64,000 bases of DNA from Rhizophagus irregularis (GCF_026210795.1 NC_089451.1:2154001-2218000), one strand, 5' to 3'. Positions 10,493-24,160 are shown, numbered from the stretch's first letter. The notes: generated from the letters alone by a model not told the origin. Translations and numbers: made by a program.

Positions 10493-11692
10493 AAAGCTAA
10501 ATTCTATCAAACACTAAAAAATATTGTATAGTTCTATCTATAACTGCTCAAAAATATTCCTAAAAAGTATTAAATATGTCAATTTATCCTAAACCATCTG
10601 ACAACAATAATAATGAACATTAAAGGAAATATTCCTAAATCCTAATTAAAGAAGATATAACATTAGTTTAAAGAATTCAACAATTCAACAATAAAGAAAA
10701 AGGATTACTATCAAACACTTTTACAGAGATCTAGAACAAAACTTTCATCATCATTAGTTTTAACTTAGAAATGGAAGAATCATTCACAATAATGTTATAA
10801 AACAACTTTGGAATTATCTTTCAAACCAAATGGTTAAAGAATTGATGATTTATGATTATGATTTAATCTGAATTGATAAATAAATATGATCAAAATCAAG
10901 AATTTTTAGAATTAACGCGATGTTAACCATTTATTCTTACACGAGTGGTATGAAGTTTTGTTATTTTATTTATTTATTTATTCAATAAATATTTAATCTT
11001 ATTTTATCCTTTTTTTTTTAGTTACCTCGAATGAATATACTTACCGTCGGAATTAGTTACGGCATATGAAGCTTAACCCGTAATATATTAAATCGCCGTA
11101 ATGCCGTAATTATTTAATATCAATACTAGCAGTAGCCCGTTGCTTTGCACCGGGATTAGTAAGTTGTTTTATATTAATGTAGTAATGAATAATGAAAAGA
11201 AAATTATGATATATGTTTAAAAACTTCAAGTTTTATTATTGTTCATAATTAAAATCTAAAGGAGTGTAAATAAATGATAATAAAATAAAAAATAAATTTA
11301 ATAAATTTAAAAAAGGTGATAAAAAAAAGGCTAAGATGGAGTTCTTAGAGCTTAGAAAACATCTCTTTTCATTTGCTAGAATTTTTTTTTGTATATGATG
11401 GCACAAAAATTTTCTTATGTGTGAGATAAACTTTTTTTTGTATATTTGAAAAATGTAGTATTATTATAGCATGTTTAAATATTTTGAAAGATTTCATTAT
11501 ATACAATGTTTTTGGTCTGAAGAAATATATTAATAATGTATTATATTGATAAGAAATTAATATAAATTTTATTTATTGTATAAAGTAGATGTTACAGTAC
11601 TGTAGAATATTTATTGATATTAGGAGAAAAAACGCTAAAAAATCTTTATCTTTATTACACTGAATTATTATTATCGGGAGAAAAAAATTAAT

Positions 11693-11824
11693 CATATCGG
11701 CTGATCAGAAAAGCCTCCCATAATTTTAAATGCTAATGACATTAAGTAACCCATCAGTTATATAATGAACCCATCAACTGAGCTTAAATATTAATTGGCT
11801 TGATTTTTCCAATCAGCCGATATG
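11693..11824. mobile_element. Small MITE
   Basis: 132 bases with inverted ends CATATCGGCTGATCAG on the left and the near-complement CAATCAGCCGATATG on the right. TATCGGCTGAT is perfect in both. No clear target duplication. Confidence 0.55.
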
Positions 11825-12497
11825 TTATGTATGAAAAATTAATATGAAAAAATTCCATTAGGGAAAACGCCAAATAATACTTTTATATACTAAAGTCTAT
11901 TAAATTGATCTATTATTATGGGGAGAAAAAAATTATATGAAAAAATTTCATTATCCATTATAGAAATTTATCATCATTATTATTAAAAAAAAGCTAATAA
12001 TCTATCTATTCTAATAGTTATTTGTATTAGTAAAATGCCAGAAACTAAAAATTGGTATTAGCAATCACAAATTTGCCGATCAAAAACATTAAACACTTAA
12101 GTATAGATCAGGCGCAAATCTGGCGCAGGGGAATGATGCGTTGCACAACTCAGAAATTTATATAAATATCGAATAACGGTTTCACAGGAATTTTTTTAAT
12201 AAGATAGAGATACAAAAATTACACAAAGAAAGTAATATTTTTTTGTAATCCGTAATCTATGATGCTGATCTTGATGAATTTGTTAGATATTTAAATGGTA
12301 AAATCCCTATTTTGTAATTCCGTAATTTCAATTCGGCAATTCCGACGGAGCCTATACGAATGAATGAATGAATATCCAACTAAATTTTTTTTTGTCGATC
12401 ATTTTAAGGTTACATTTTATTGATTACAAATTGATTTTTATTTTTAATATCTGTTTCAAGTGCATATTAATTTTATTATTTTCCTTTGCATTCTTTT

Positions 12498-14615
12498 CTA
12501 TAGCTTCCTATTATTATTTTTGGATTGGGGAACTATTTTTGCTGTTGAAGCGTTCTCCGACATTGCATTACGAATATTGGATTCATTTAATGCTTGTAAT
12601 TTTTTACGCCTTTTCTCCCCAATCAGTGGTGAAACGGGTTTGGTTACTTTTCGGTTTGCAAATTCTATTTTGACGGGCGCATACCTTTTGGCTGGCTGAG
12701 CATGGTGTATTAATTCAGTTCTCAATTGACGAATTTGTTGTTTATTACGTTCCTTAATATAATTTTTAAATGTATTTCGAATTTACTTATGATCATCGTG
12801 TTTCAAATATAAATGTTTTATATATCGTACCTCCTCTATTTGTTTTCGTTCTTTTAGTATCTTTTCTTCTTGGTCACGTAAGTTTCTCTGTTCATCATAT
12901 GTTTTGCGTTTTTCAAGGCGTGCATCAGTATGGAGCTTAAATCCAACAACTTCTGTTATAGGTTTAGCTGATTTTCTTGGACGGTAAGGTAACAAATTAG
13001 GTGTTGGTTTTGCTCGAAATGATAAGTCGTCCTTTTCTCGTTTATTTAATCCATTAATTTTTTTGCGAAAAGACTGTTGATATTTCTCTCCTCTTATATC
13101 AGTTCTTAGTTTAAATGGTTTAGTCGTAGTAGTAGTAGGTAACGGAAGAACAGTAAGCAAAACCTATAATAAGAAATAATTAATTATAATACTTTACAGT
13201 AAATATATTTTGTCAAGTAACTTACATCAGGTGAACCACTAGGAAGTGGTGGAGCCTTAAATTTACGCGCCTTTTCTTGCTCTTGTGCCTCCTTCTTTAA
13301 TATTGCTTCTCTTATTTCTGCTTTACGTTGTGAAATTTTTTCTCCCGGAAGTGGATATTTGGGAGGATCCATTTTTCGATGTGCTACAATAGGCTTGAAA
13401 GGCTGAAGTACCGGATTTGCTTTAATAATACGAGGTGGTTTTGGTTTTGTTATATGTGGAGATACTGGTATTGTGATTTTCGGCTTAGTTTTCTTGACGC
13501 GCCCAGATTTGACATCACTTGAATCAACCGGTTTTGATTGCACCTTATCATTATTAATCTCATTTTCCTTGTTCGTCATCCTATAGAAATTATTATAAAG
13601 TATTATAAATATTTAACACATAAAATGGAGAAAACCTCTTTATTTAATTAAGTTTACTTGATCCTTTCAGCTCTTAATTTGGTGCGCAAGAATGGAGACT
13701 TCGCTTTTGTAGGAAGATTAACATAATTCGATGCAGACTATAAAATTTAAATTTTTTTAGCTTAGTTAAATTTAATTTAATTATAACTATCAGAAATGAC
13801 ATGTTCCCTCACTCTCAGCTTTGATTTGAATCTGTCTGGAGTTTTTTCCAAATATTGTTGTATACGCTCTGCCAATGAAATAAATGGTGATTTTGGTGAA
13901 TATTTATTTATCACATTAGGACGCTTCCTCGTGTGAAATCTGAAAGGTTTAGGAATTGTCAAAACTGTGCCAGGCTTTTTGATAGGTTGCCGTTTCTTAA
14001 AATATAAATAACAAAGGTATTGACTATTGACTATTTGAATAAAAATATGATTAAGTATTATACAAATATTCATACCCGAATCCCTTGAGATTTACGACCA
14101 AGGTAATTTTTTACTTGCTTGGCAGTATTAGTAGGTATGATATTAGCCTTGTTCACAGCTTTTTTCACAATTTTTACAACTGGTGGCCCATTTTCTTTAT
14201 TAGCAACGGCTTTTACGTCGAGATTATAATCAAGAAACTTTATTTTGTTTGGTTCTTTCAAAGGACTCTTAGTAGTAAGTTTTTCAACTTTCTTTGAATT
14301 GGCAAGATTTAATTGATATAGCACACCGTTAACCCCATTTAATACTGGAGTGAATGGAACATTCTTTGACGGTGTAAAAAGGGGTTGTCCGGTTGCGGAA
14401 CTTGTTGCAGAACCTATGGAATTTAGGAAACGTGTAGTTAATAAAATTAATAACAAAACCATATTAATGCTTCGAAAAAAAAATCCGTTCAATGTACCAA
14501 AATAAGAGTCTCCTTCACCAAACGTTACGTCGTTATTAAAATCCTTATAATGTGGTGCAAGGAAAGAAAATGTGCGTTGCGAGTTCGGCGTTTCAATTTC
14601 TATGTTTTCGAACAT
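12498..14615 (-). CDS. TPX2-like spindle assembly factor (seven exons)
   Basis: TPX2 proteins bind microtubules and activate and localise Aurora kinase on the spindle. Proposed exons: 14615-14498, 14413-14076, 13995-13813, 13737-13658, 13580-13226, 13163-12831 and 12752-12498. All junctions are GT-AG, the phases agree, and the total is 1662 bases or 553 residues. The start MFENIEIETPNSQ is the only sensible Met before the first donor. The middle has basic PFLRTKLRAER and PFRFHTRKRP motifs. The C-terminal half has the TPX2 signature: PFKLRTD.RGEK, FRAKPTPNLLPYRP, GFKLHTDARLEKRKTYDEQ, then a charged helical stretch. The last exon continues QLRTELIHHAQPAKR. No frame break was seen, so it is probably functional. 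Long open frames that run through introns are artefacts. Confidence 0.85.
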
Positions 14616-14664
14616 TATTATTTTATAGTTGACGCGTTTATGGAACGAAAATACAGAAATAAAC

Positions 14665-14735
14665 AAAGGAAAGTAGGTTGCAAATGGTAAAAATTGTATG
14701 AAGGAAAGTAGGTTGCAAACAGTAAAAATTGTATG
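14665..14735. repeat. Tandem duplication upstream of the TPX2-like gene
   Basis: Two adjacent 35-36 base copies share AAGGAAAGTAGGTTGCAAA and GTAAAAATTGTATG. They lie 50-120 bases upstream of the start codon, so they may be in the 5' UTR or core promoter. From 14740 to 15500 no gene is visible; ACGGACG reiterations lie at 14816-14850. Confidence 0.6.
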
Positions 14736-15508
14736 ACCCTTTGTGTTTAAATAATAAAAATATCCAAGATATGTAACACGGTTACGTCGTAATCAGTATT
14801 GTTTATATTGTTTATTACGGACGGTACGGACGGACGCACGGACGCGACAAAAATTTGCAAGACTTTTGCAAGACGCGCGAATTTGCGTCACATGTTTTAT
14901 TTGTAAATGATTGGTGCTTTTAATATACCGTATTTCCCAAAATTAAGCACCCCTTAATTATTATTACATGTATAAATTGTTTGCTAAGATTTGTAGTTAA
15001 TATCCAGAACAATTGAATTAGTAACATTTTGGCCAAATTTAAATAATCAATTTATTAAGGCAAATACCATAGAAATTTAGATTTTTCTTACTCATTTCAA
15101 GTACCAAGAACTGCCTATTATTTAGACTTTTTATAAATTATAATATAGCTTTTTAAAATATTCTTATAATGTCCTGAAACATATTAATCATTAGACTATA
15201 TATAGTGTCTTGGTACATACATATTAATTAACAAACTATAGTATATCAAGTTGGCTAACCTTTTATACCTATTTGAATGCTTAGTTCTATATTGAGAATG
15301 CTGGCCTCTTGTGCCTATTTGGTTCTCTATTAAAATACCAAAAAAATTTGTTGAGTAACACAGTAAATTTATGTTATTACCTAGTTATGTGTAGAGTTAC
15401 TACTTACTATACCAAATAATCATATAAAAAATTAAGATTTGCTATATTCAATTGTATTAAGTTCATATTTATAATTATGACAGCCCAAAATAATTTGAAT
15501 AACATGTA

Positions 15509-16209
15509 CACTCTCGGTAAAAAGTATCGACCACCTTAAAATTAAAAAATCTTAAAAAATTCAGTGGGTTCCCAACAATAAATTTATATTTATTTTAAAA
15601 GTTTGAGACATGAGACACTTTTTAAAAGTGTTTTTTTAGGCTTAATTATTAGTAAAAATTGGCGGACATTTTTAATTCTAAAAATGGCAAAATTCTTAAC
15701 TTTTAACTAGAGCAGTTACGGCCAAATGAATTCCAGAAATCAATTCTTTGACTAAAAAATAGCTTATGTTTAAAAAATCAGAAAGATTGGACTGGTAGTT
15801 GCCGAAAAATCCACCACTGAAGATCATAATTTTTATACTAAAATTTGGCAAAAATGGTGATTTTACCGTTTTTACATATAAAAATTATGATCTTCAGTGG
15901 TGGATTTTTCGGCAACTACCAGTCCAATCTTTCTGATTTTTTAAACATAAGCTATTTTTTAGTCAAAGAATTGATTTCTGGAATTCATTTCCGCCAACTG
16001 CTCTAGTTAAAAAGTTAAGAATTTTGCCATTTTTATTTTGAATTAAAAATGTCCGCCAATTTTTACTAATAATTAAGCTAAAAAAACACTTTTAAAAAGT
16101 GTCTCATGTCTCAAACTTTTAAAATAAATATAAATTTATTGTTGGGCCAACTGAATTTTTTAAGATTTTTTAATTTTTAGGGTGGTCAGATACTTTTTAC
16201 CGGGGAGTG
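15509..16209. mobile_element. 701-base foldback element, Tc1/mariner-like ends
   Basis: A near-perfect palindrome with arms of about 330 bases and a centre near 15840-15880. The termini read CACTCTCGGTAAAAAGTAT on the left and, complemented, CACTCCCCGGTAAAAAGTAT on the right. TA flanks it at 15507-15508 and 16210-16211. No coding frame. Arm identity is high, with mismatches concentrated in the outer 50 bases and at a few internal sites. Confidence 0.9.
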
Positions 16210-16211
16210 TA

Positions 16212-17620
16212 CAGTATATTTCAAATTTTGAACTTAATGTATTAAATGTAGTGAAATGTATAAATAAAAAAGAAATCAATATAGAAGTATAATTATAAAA
16301 GTTTATATATTAATTGTGATCTTACTTTACTCATAAGTAATATTTATTCTTATTTTAGCAATTAAAAAAGAAGATTAAATTGCCAATTAAGTTATAAATT
16401 ATTTTTTTACTGTTAAAAATTTTACAATAATTAAATATTTCAATTTTAATTTTAAAAAATAAAAATAATAAGATTAATAATTTTAAAAAATTACATATGT
16501 ATATATTTTTATATAATAAATACTTTATTAATAAATTAATGCATCTAATTAATAAATATTATTGGAAAATGGATCTAAAGGAATTTTTTAAACTTTAACT
16601 TATAAAATAAAAGTTTAGTTTTATAAAAATAATTTAAAAGAATATTACAATAATTTTTTAATATTTTTATAATTGTTTTGTTATTTATAATATAATTAAT
16701 TTCAATATTATTTTAAATATATTAATTTCAAAAATACTTCAATTATATTTTAATATATTTTAAAATTTATAAAATAATTGCACAATTATTTTAAAAACTA
16801 TTGTATCTAGGTTTATAATAATATTTTAAAAAATTAGTAATTTTTTGTACAAAGCTAAAATTAATTTAAAATTAAAAAATTATTTTGGCAACATGTATAA
16901 TATTAATAATATTAATATATTACTATATTTAAAGTTGTCTTTTGAATTAATAAATTTAAAAATATTTTAAATCAAAATTTTTTTAATTTTTTTTATATAA
17001 TTTTTAATTTAAAAAATAAAAAATATTTATTTAAAAATATTTTTATATTAATTTTATTAATTTAAAATATAATTTAAAAATTCTAAACTGATTTAGAAAA
17101 ATAACTATAAGTTTAAAAGAATACTATAATAATTACTTCTAATATTTAAAATAAAAAATACAAAAATATACAAATTAATTAATTATCTTATATTAAATAA
17201 AATTTTTATTAAAATTAAGCATCATAAATTTTCATATTATAAAATATTAATACATATATAAGAATATTCTGGAACTTTATTGTTTTTACTTAATAAATAG
17301 TAAAATTTTTGCATAAACTTAATATTTAATTATTTTCAATATAAAAAAAAAAGAATAAATATATAACTTGCTCTTTTATTATAATGCTTAAATTTTGAAA
17401 CAAAAATTTGTAAAAAAAAAATTTTTACTAATATACAAACGTTTTAAAAAATTGTATATGTATTTTTGCCTGCTCTGCAAATTACTTCAAATATTACTAA
17501 AATGGGTTTGAATTACTTTTAAAAATCACAAAAATTTAGCAAAATTAATGATAATTTGGCATTTATTTTATTATAGCTATTCTGGTCTAAAATACAAATT
17601 TTACTGATTTTTTGCTTCTA
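16212..17620. other. Extreme AT desert
   Basis: About 1.4 kb of almost pure A/T with homopolymer runs and no open frame of note. From 17620 to 18100 there are only short frames on both strands (70 and 89 codons) without recognisable domains. Confidence 0.5.
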
Positions 17621-18106
17621 ATTATTAAGAATTAACTATTTTATTATTTAATTGTAAATAGTTGGCCACTTTTGATAACCCACTGTAAGTAAATACTGTA
17701 AATATTATATAATATAATACCATATATGTGATATCTATCCACTTACCATATTGAGTTTTTTTAATTCCGGGCGATTTTCTTTGCATGCTTCTAACATGTA
17801 CATTTATCATTTTCTCATATATAATAAAAAACCACAAATTACGTCGTTTTCAAACGATTAATTCTATTATGGGTCTTTTAAAGCTTTATCAGATTCACAT
17901 TGATTTATATTTGGATAGGTCTTGTACGTTTATTGAAGATCCAAAAATAAATGCGCAATACAGTACATTACTACAACAAGTAAGAATTTCAAAGTATAAA
18001 TTTACGTGCCGAGAAGAATACGAACCTGCGCCTCGCACAAAATTTATCTTTTGAAAATGATAACCAACTTACACTTCAAACGATAATTATTATTTAGTAC
18101 AATATG

Positions 18107-19631
18107 TTATTTAGTTAATGAAGGTGAAGATATTGTAGTTAAATTACAATCTTCAGTAGTTGTAACTGTTATTTGTTCGAGTTGACCACTATTAAGATCT
18201 GTATTATTCGATGTATTCGGTTTTATCTTCCAACCTCCATTTAAGTGATATTGTATACCATTTAAAATTCCTCCTGAATTTACCGATATACCAAATAATA
18301 TGAATGTCCACACACTTCGATCCTGTAACAATATAAAGAAATTATTTATAGTTTGGAAAATTAAACGTTACAATTATAAAAACAACTTACATGATTTAAA
18401 CGCGTAATATGATAAGGAAATGAAAAAACCCTATAAAATTTAAAAAGATTTATTATTATTATTATTTTTTAATTTATAATCTAAAAGATAAAAATATATG
18501 ACATCCAACTTACCATTGAAGCACAAAAATAATAATATAAGTAACAACTTTCGTACCGAATTTATAATTGATTTCAACTAATTTTTTATGAGTTACATCA
18601 GTTACACCACTCTCTTCCGATATAGTTTTTTCTATTAAATTAATTTTAAGCATAACTTTAATGTAACAAAAAAGAGTTATGATGATGATGGCAGAAGTAC
18701 TAAATAAAACCTTATATGAAACTTTTTTATGTGAAGAAGCACACCACCACGTATCATTCCCATAATCATTTGATGAAAATGATGCCAACAATACTGATGA
18801 TATTAATACGACTAAGATCAATTTCCAATCATATGGTCCCAATAGAAAATATTCATTTCGACACACTCTAAAAATATTTCTAGTAAGTTAGTAGAGTCAA
18901 TTACCAATATTTCTTTTTAATTTCTATTATAGTGAAAAAATAACAAACCTTACGTATATAAAAATTGATAACATTAAAGATAATGTCATATTTAGGTTCA
19001 TGAAGAGGTTGGATGCAAACCCAATAATTCCACATATTGGATCAGGCCATGGATGGTGGAAAATCAATGTGAATAACTATAAATAAAAGGGATTTATTTA
19101 AATGTTTAACACGTTTACTTTTATAAAAAAGAATATTATCTACTTACGATATTTGGAAAATTCATTGTATAAAGCAATAAATCTAATTCATTAGATATTA
19201 TTAGATAATTATAATACGAAATTTACTTCTACACTTTTAAAAAATAACAAACCGGTGATCGCAATGTAGAATGGAATTCTTAGTGTCATAGGAACCAACC
19301 TTGTTGGCGCAGCTCTCCATCGACGAAACGTTCCAAAAAGTACATAAAAGCAACCTTATTTCAAAAAATAAGTAAATAAATAAAAATAAAATAACAATCA
19401 GTAACTTCTTTAATTAGAGGAAGACTTTGGATTCTCAAATTTACCAGCAAGACTTAATTGATTACAAATTATACATGGTATTGCTAATATATATAAACCA
19501 GTTCTATCATTATTTGGATAATTAGGTGCGATAGAATAAGTTCTATTCAATTGTTGTGAGGAGACCTTTTGAATAGACATTAGCAATATAATTAATAAAG
19601 AACATGATGATCTAGGATGGAGCGTTTTCAT
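18107..19631 (-). CDS. Seven-helix G-protein-coupled-receptor-like protein (seven exons)
   Basis: Likely a plasma-membrane receptor of unknown ligand. Proposed exons: 19631-19445, 19354-19253, 19182-19148, 19076-18949, 18867-18514, 18430-18391 and 18322-18107. They total 1062 bases or 353 residues, with consistent phases. The fourth donor is GTTTGT rather than the nearby GTAAGG, because only it keeps frame into VCRNEYFLLGPYDWK. A signal-peptide-like N-terminus (LLIILLMSIQKVSS) precedes a short extracellular part. Seven hydrophobic segments follow, with a basic first loop FGTFRRWR. Helix 6 is VVTYIIIFVLQWVFSFPYHI and helix 7 is WTFILFGISVNSGGILNGI. The tail is short and Thr-rich. The exact receptor class cannot be told from motifs. 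Confidence 0.75.
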
Positions 19632-19639
19632 TGCGGAGG

Positions 19640-22600
19640 GAAGATTTATACGTTTTTCATGTGTGGTAAAATATGTTTTCGGACATTCAGAAAACTCTTT
19701 AATGACTGTACGGGTTAAGAAAGAGAAGGTTATTAAATTAATTATGTAAAAAAGAAAATATTACTATGGACTATATATTAACTTTTTTGTTTTTTACAGA
19801 ACGCTATGATATATAAATTAATTAATTAGCCACCAATTATTTTAAAAGTGCAAGTTGTCATTTTTACGTTATGTAGTCATGTAGATATTCACCCTGCTTA
19901 AAATTTGTTAATCTCGGAATAGCACAATAAATTTTGGTTAAAACCATTGACCATTTGATTATTACTGTTTACCAAAAATCTCTTGAATGATACTTGTCTA
20001 AACCAATTATCGATAGATTCGCTCATGTACGCAAGATTTTCTATGATTTTGACTTTATTGAATATTTGAATTTCATGGATTGTCATTATTTAATTGCCGT
20101 TCCTTCATAGGCAGGAAAAAATATTTTTCGATGTTCAAGAGGTTGTACTAAATTTCATTGGCAGGAATTTTATAATTCCGACAACCAGGAATTAATTTGC
20201 CAAGAGATTTTGATGAGCATTGGACAACGAAATTCTTGCGCAAAGTAAATATTGGAAGATAATTATTAAAAGTAATTAAGTGCATTTTTTTTGAAACATT
20301 AGAACCCAGAAAAATATAAATCGCCATTTGTAACACATTATATGCTGATTATACATGACGTTTACACTAAATTTTATAAATTGGTTAATCTTATATAGAA
20401 CAACAATGATAACTTTTGATCGAGCGGTAACAACAACATTCGTAATCAAACAAATGTATCTTTTTTTGTTTTTAAAATTTTATTAATGTCACACAAATGA
20501 ATCAACTTTACCATTGATTATTCACCGAAATTTGCAATAATTTTGGCCGTATTATCCACATTAGAGGAATTATTGGCCAAACTTCCTTAATCTTCTTTAA
20601 GGGTAATTAACGTATAGCCTAAAGTCGCTAAAACGACAAATATTCGCGTTAATTTTAATGTTTCCCTTTAAAGTGTAAATCACATTTGTGCAATATTTAG
20701 AATTTAATTATTAAACAAAATTTAATTCATAATATAAAATTTTAAAAAAAACATACGTTAATTTTGTGCTGCAAATCAGGTATTCTAACAACACAAGACA
20801 TTTTGGGTTTGTAAAAAAAAAGCCTTTTAAGTCAAATTAATTTGATGTTTTTTTGGGCGTACCTGAAATAGTTGTTTCAAAAAATCACATTTTTCGATGA
20901 TCTTAATTATTTATTTATATAGTGTTCTAGACATTCTATATTTTTCTATTAAAATCATGATTATGCAATTCATGTTGCTCTACCGTTTAGTTTACCTTAG
21001 GAGAACTGTTTGAAGTTTAGATAAGGCAGAAGGCTGAAACTACTCAGTAAAATATTTATTTTCCGTGGGATAATATAAATGATCCATTAAATTATGTGAC
21101 CGAAAAAAGTCGGTTTTGGTTTTGTTAATTGGACGGATCACAATCCTTAACCTCCCGTAAATGTTCGTTAAACTGCTTGAGATTTTGGTATTTTTATTCT
21201 CATTTTTATGCGATTTTGAAAAAGTTATCCGAAGTTCAGATATAAATTTTACATTGCAAATTTATGGTGTAATTCATGAAATGTAAAGAACATTCGGTAT
21301 ATATAATAATAAATTGGTCAAATCATAATGAATTAATGAGTTTAATTGACCGTAATTAGGAATTGCATGAACTTCTCCATCATTATCTAAGTAAGTATAT
21401 TATAGTTCATTTCAATAGTTTACAAAATAAATCAAGAATAAATAAAGAAAATATTTTTCGTCATTTGTAAATAATAATTCTCATTTTGTTATTCAAAATA
21501 AGTTGGTTAACCCCAAATGTATGTTGTTATATAAGTTTGGAAATTTAATAAAAATAAAAATAAAAATTCAATAATCATGTATGAAAATAATAAATTGGTC
21601 AACATGATCGTCAGAAAATCAATTCTAATTTTACATACGGCTATCTTGGTTTAATGTTACTTTTTGAACATTCACCTCTTGATGTTGACTTGTTGCTACT
21701 TCTTGATTTCTCACTTCTTGATTAACATTCATTATTTGTAAGTTATCATCCTCTTTAATGTAATGAAAAAGATTATTGTGAAAGAATAATTTGAATTAAT
21801 TTCATTTTGATAGTTTTCAAAATAAATTTTCTTTAAAAAAAAAGAATAAAGGAGATTCTTGTAATTTATAAGTAATAATTTTCATTTGTTATCTAAAATA
21901 AAAGAACAAGTTAATTTGTAATTATAGTACAATTACTATCTTTATATTGTTATTTAAGTTTAAAGTTTATTATAAACCAAAAATTTATAATAATAAAAAT
22001 TCAGTAATATAAAGTAACTTTACTATTTTTTGATTCTCAAAAAAATAATTGTAAAATAAAAGAACCTTTTTAACCTTTAATTTTAATAATAATAAATTTT
22101 ACAAAAAAAAAATCCTAACTTTTTTTTGTTTTATTAACTATTACAATTAGCTATTAACAAACTTTAATAATAGTTTAAATGTTAAAAAAATATTTTATTA
22201 ATGTTAAACTAATTAGTGATATCTACTTAAACTCTTTTTGTCAAAAATTTGGTTTTCATCATCAACTAATTTTAGTTTATTATTAACTAAACTATATAGT
22301 AATAATGTTAAGTATTAATTTTAGTTTATATATAAAAATTATAATTTTATTATATATAATAATTTTATAAATTTTTTTTATATTTTAATAAAAATTTATA
22401 TATAATTATTTTATAAGTAATTATTGTAATTAAAAATCTATGAAAATATTATAGATTTAATTTTAATTATCTAAACAACTGTATTTTACTAAAAATAAGC
22501 AAGTTTTGAAAATATACTTATATAATATTTGAAAACAAGCAATTTGTAAAAATTTATTGAAATTTTTTTTAAAATTTAACCAAATATATAATAAATATAA

Positions 22601-23040
22601 TTATTGTTAAAATAATATTTTAATAAAAAAAATAAACTATTGGAAATTATTAAAATATTATTACTTTTATTAGCAATTTTATTTAAATTCACCTCTTTAA
22701 TAAAAGTAACTATTAATGACCATTGATGCATTTTTTACATTATTAATATAATGACCAGTTATTTTGGACATATCTTCATAAAAATCATAAGCTTGAATAT
22801 GATTTTAATATAGCAATTTGCAATATTGTACTTTTAAATTATAAATAATACCTTAATCTAATAGTTGAAAAAATGATATTGTATTTGATAGTAAAAAGTA
22901 AATTTTAATATTTGAAAAGCTATTGATATTTTCAGATTCATAACATCTAGTATTATTTATTAGTTGCTGATTTTTTCTAAGCATTTTGAAATTTAATCTT
23001 TCAAGATAATATTTGAAAATACTTCTTTGCATTCAAATTT
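19640..23040. other. Gene-free AT-rich region with an old tandem duplication
   Basis: Two short frames at 19898-20086 and 20148-20336 (minus) may be parts of one decayed gene (LGKLIPGCRNYKIPANEI precedes a stop), but no family is recognised. About 21350-21600 and 21730-22010 are diverged direct copies sharing AATAATTCTCATTTTGTTAT-like strings. 22000-22700 is nearly pure A/T. Confidence 0.35.
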
Positions 23041-24160
23041 TAAAGTTCTAATAATACCAAATAGTGAGAAATTTTTTTTTAATTCCTTTTCATATTTATA
23101 AATAAAAACTAAAGATAATTTTTCATCATCAGAAGCATTACAAGTTGCTAAAATATTAACATATTTTTTAGAATATTTTTTACCAAATACAGAATCATGT
23201 GCTATTATTTTAGATGGTTCTAAATGCCAAAAAAAAGCAGTTTTATTGCAATTTCAAATATCTTTTAGTTCATATACTTAAAGAATTTCTTGTAATTCAA
23301 CTCTTATTTGTGAAAGTTTATTAATAGAAGCACTGCCAGTTTCTTCTTTTTTTTATATATATGCAAATTATTTCTCTGTTTAAAGTTACTTAACCATTCT
23401 GCAGATGCTGAAAAATTAGTAATATTGTTATTCTATCAATGATTAAAGCTGACTGAAAAACTTTAATGCTTTAACAGGTTAACTGGAGTTTAATTTAATA
23501 AGATAGTCTTAAGTTGACCATCAATAATCACGTGAAATAATGTTAGATGTTCAGTTAAAGAAAATAGATTTTATTAAAATAATGTAAGATTTTAGATACG
23601 AAAAATATAGATAATCTCTTGGTTGCAAAATTAACTATCTTGAATTATACTATTGGGAATAATACTCTTTTCATATAATTCAAATACTACAATAGTATGA
23701 TTCTTACCTATCTGTAAAACTAACTGTAAAACTGATTAACTCCCCCTTCAACTTGGTAAAATGCTAACACTATTTATAATAAAATAAAAATTAAAAATAT
23801 TTGATAAAATAAATAAAACAAGCATAATAAATAAATAAAATAAAATAAATATAATAAATAAATAAAATATAACAAATAAAATAAATAAAATTAATAAAAT
23901 AAACAAATATCAAATATATCAAATTTATCAGATTTATCAAATAAATCAAGAAAATCAAGAAAATCGAAAAAATCAAAGGATCTATGAAATGATCTGCAAA
24001 ATGATTTACATAAAATTACTGCGCTAATATCAAGTAAGTTAGCATATTCTACTGCTTTTTATTAGATAATAGGCCTATTAATAGAAATTTATTAATCAAC
24101 CCAAATGCTCATTACTTTTTCTAATCATGGATAAATACTAGATTTTTCACAAAAATTATT
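23040..24160 (-). pseudogene. pogo/Tigger-type transposase relic
   Basis: The upstream piece (about 24100-24031) reads AVEYANLLDI. After the solo-LTR-like insert the frame continues TNFSASAEWLSNFKQRNNL, a CENP-B/Tc5-type DNA-binding domain end. The DDE_1 catalytic part follows (about 23270-23060): NCNKTAFFW, HDSVFGKKYSKKYVNIL, TCNASDDEKLSLVFI. The family has an Asp in the first block (consensus YN.DETG.FW); here it is Asn, so the copy is catalytically dead. There are also in-frame stops. Matching terminal repeats for this copy were not found, but pogo-like ends occur nearby at 24602 and 26711. Confidence 0.6.
23426..24024. mobile_element. Solo-LTR-like element, copy 2 (opposite orientation)
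   Basis: About 600 bases closely matching 1330-1953 in reverse complement, including the AT low-complexity tract and TGTTAT...ACTGCGC ends. It is flanked by TAATAT at 23420-23425 and 24025-24030. The distal 20 bases present in copy 1 are absent here. It interrupts the pogo-type transposase relic; keeping one TAATAT joins LLDI to TNFS in frame. Confidence 0.65.

Noticed and set aside
11120-11160. CCCGTTGCTTTGCACCGGG hairpin like a Helitron 3' end
   Set aside because: The stem has a mismatch, no CTRR end follows and no matching TC start or helicase was seen.
17625-18054. Overlapping 70- and 89-codon frames on opposite strands
   Set aside because: No domain, low-complexity and hydrophobic by composition, and no splice partner found on either strand.
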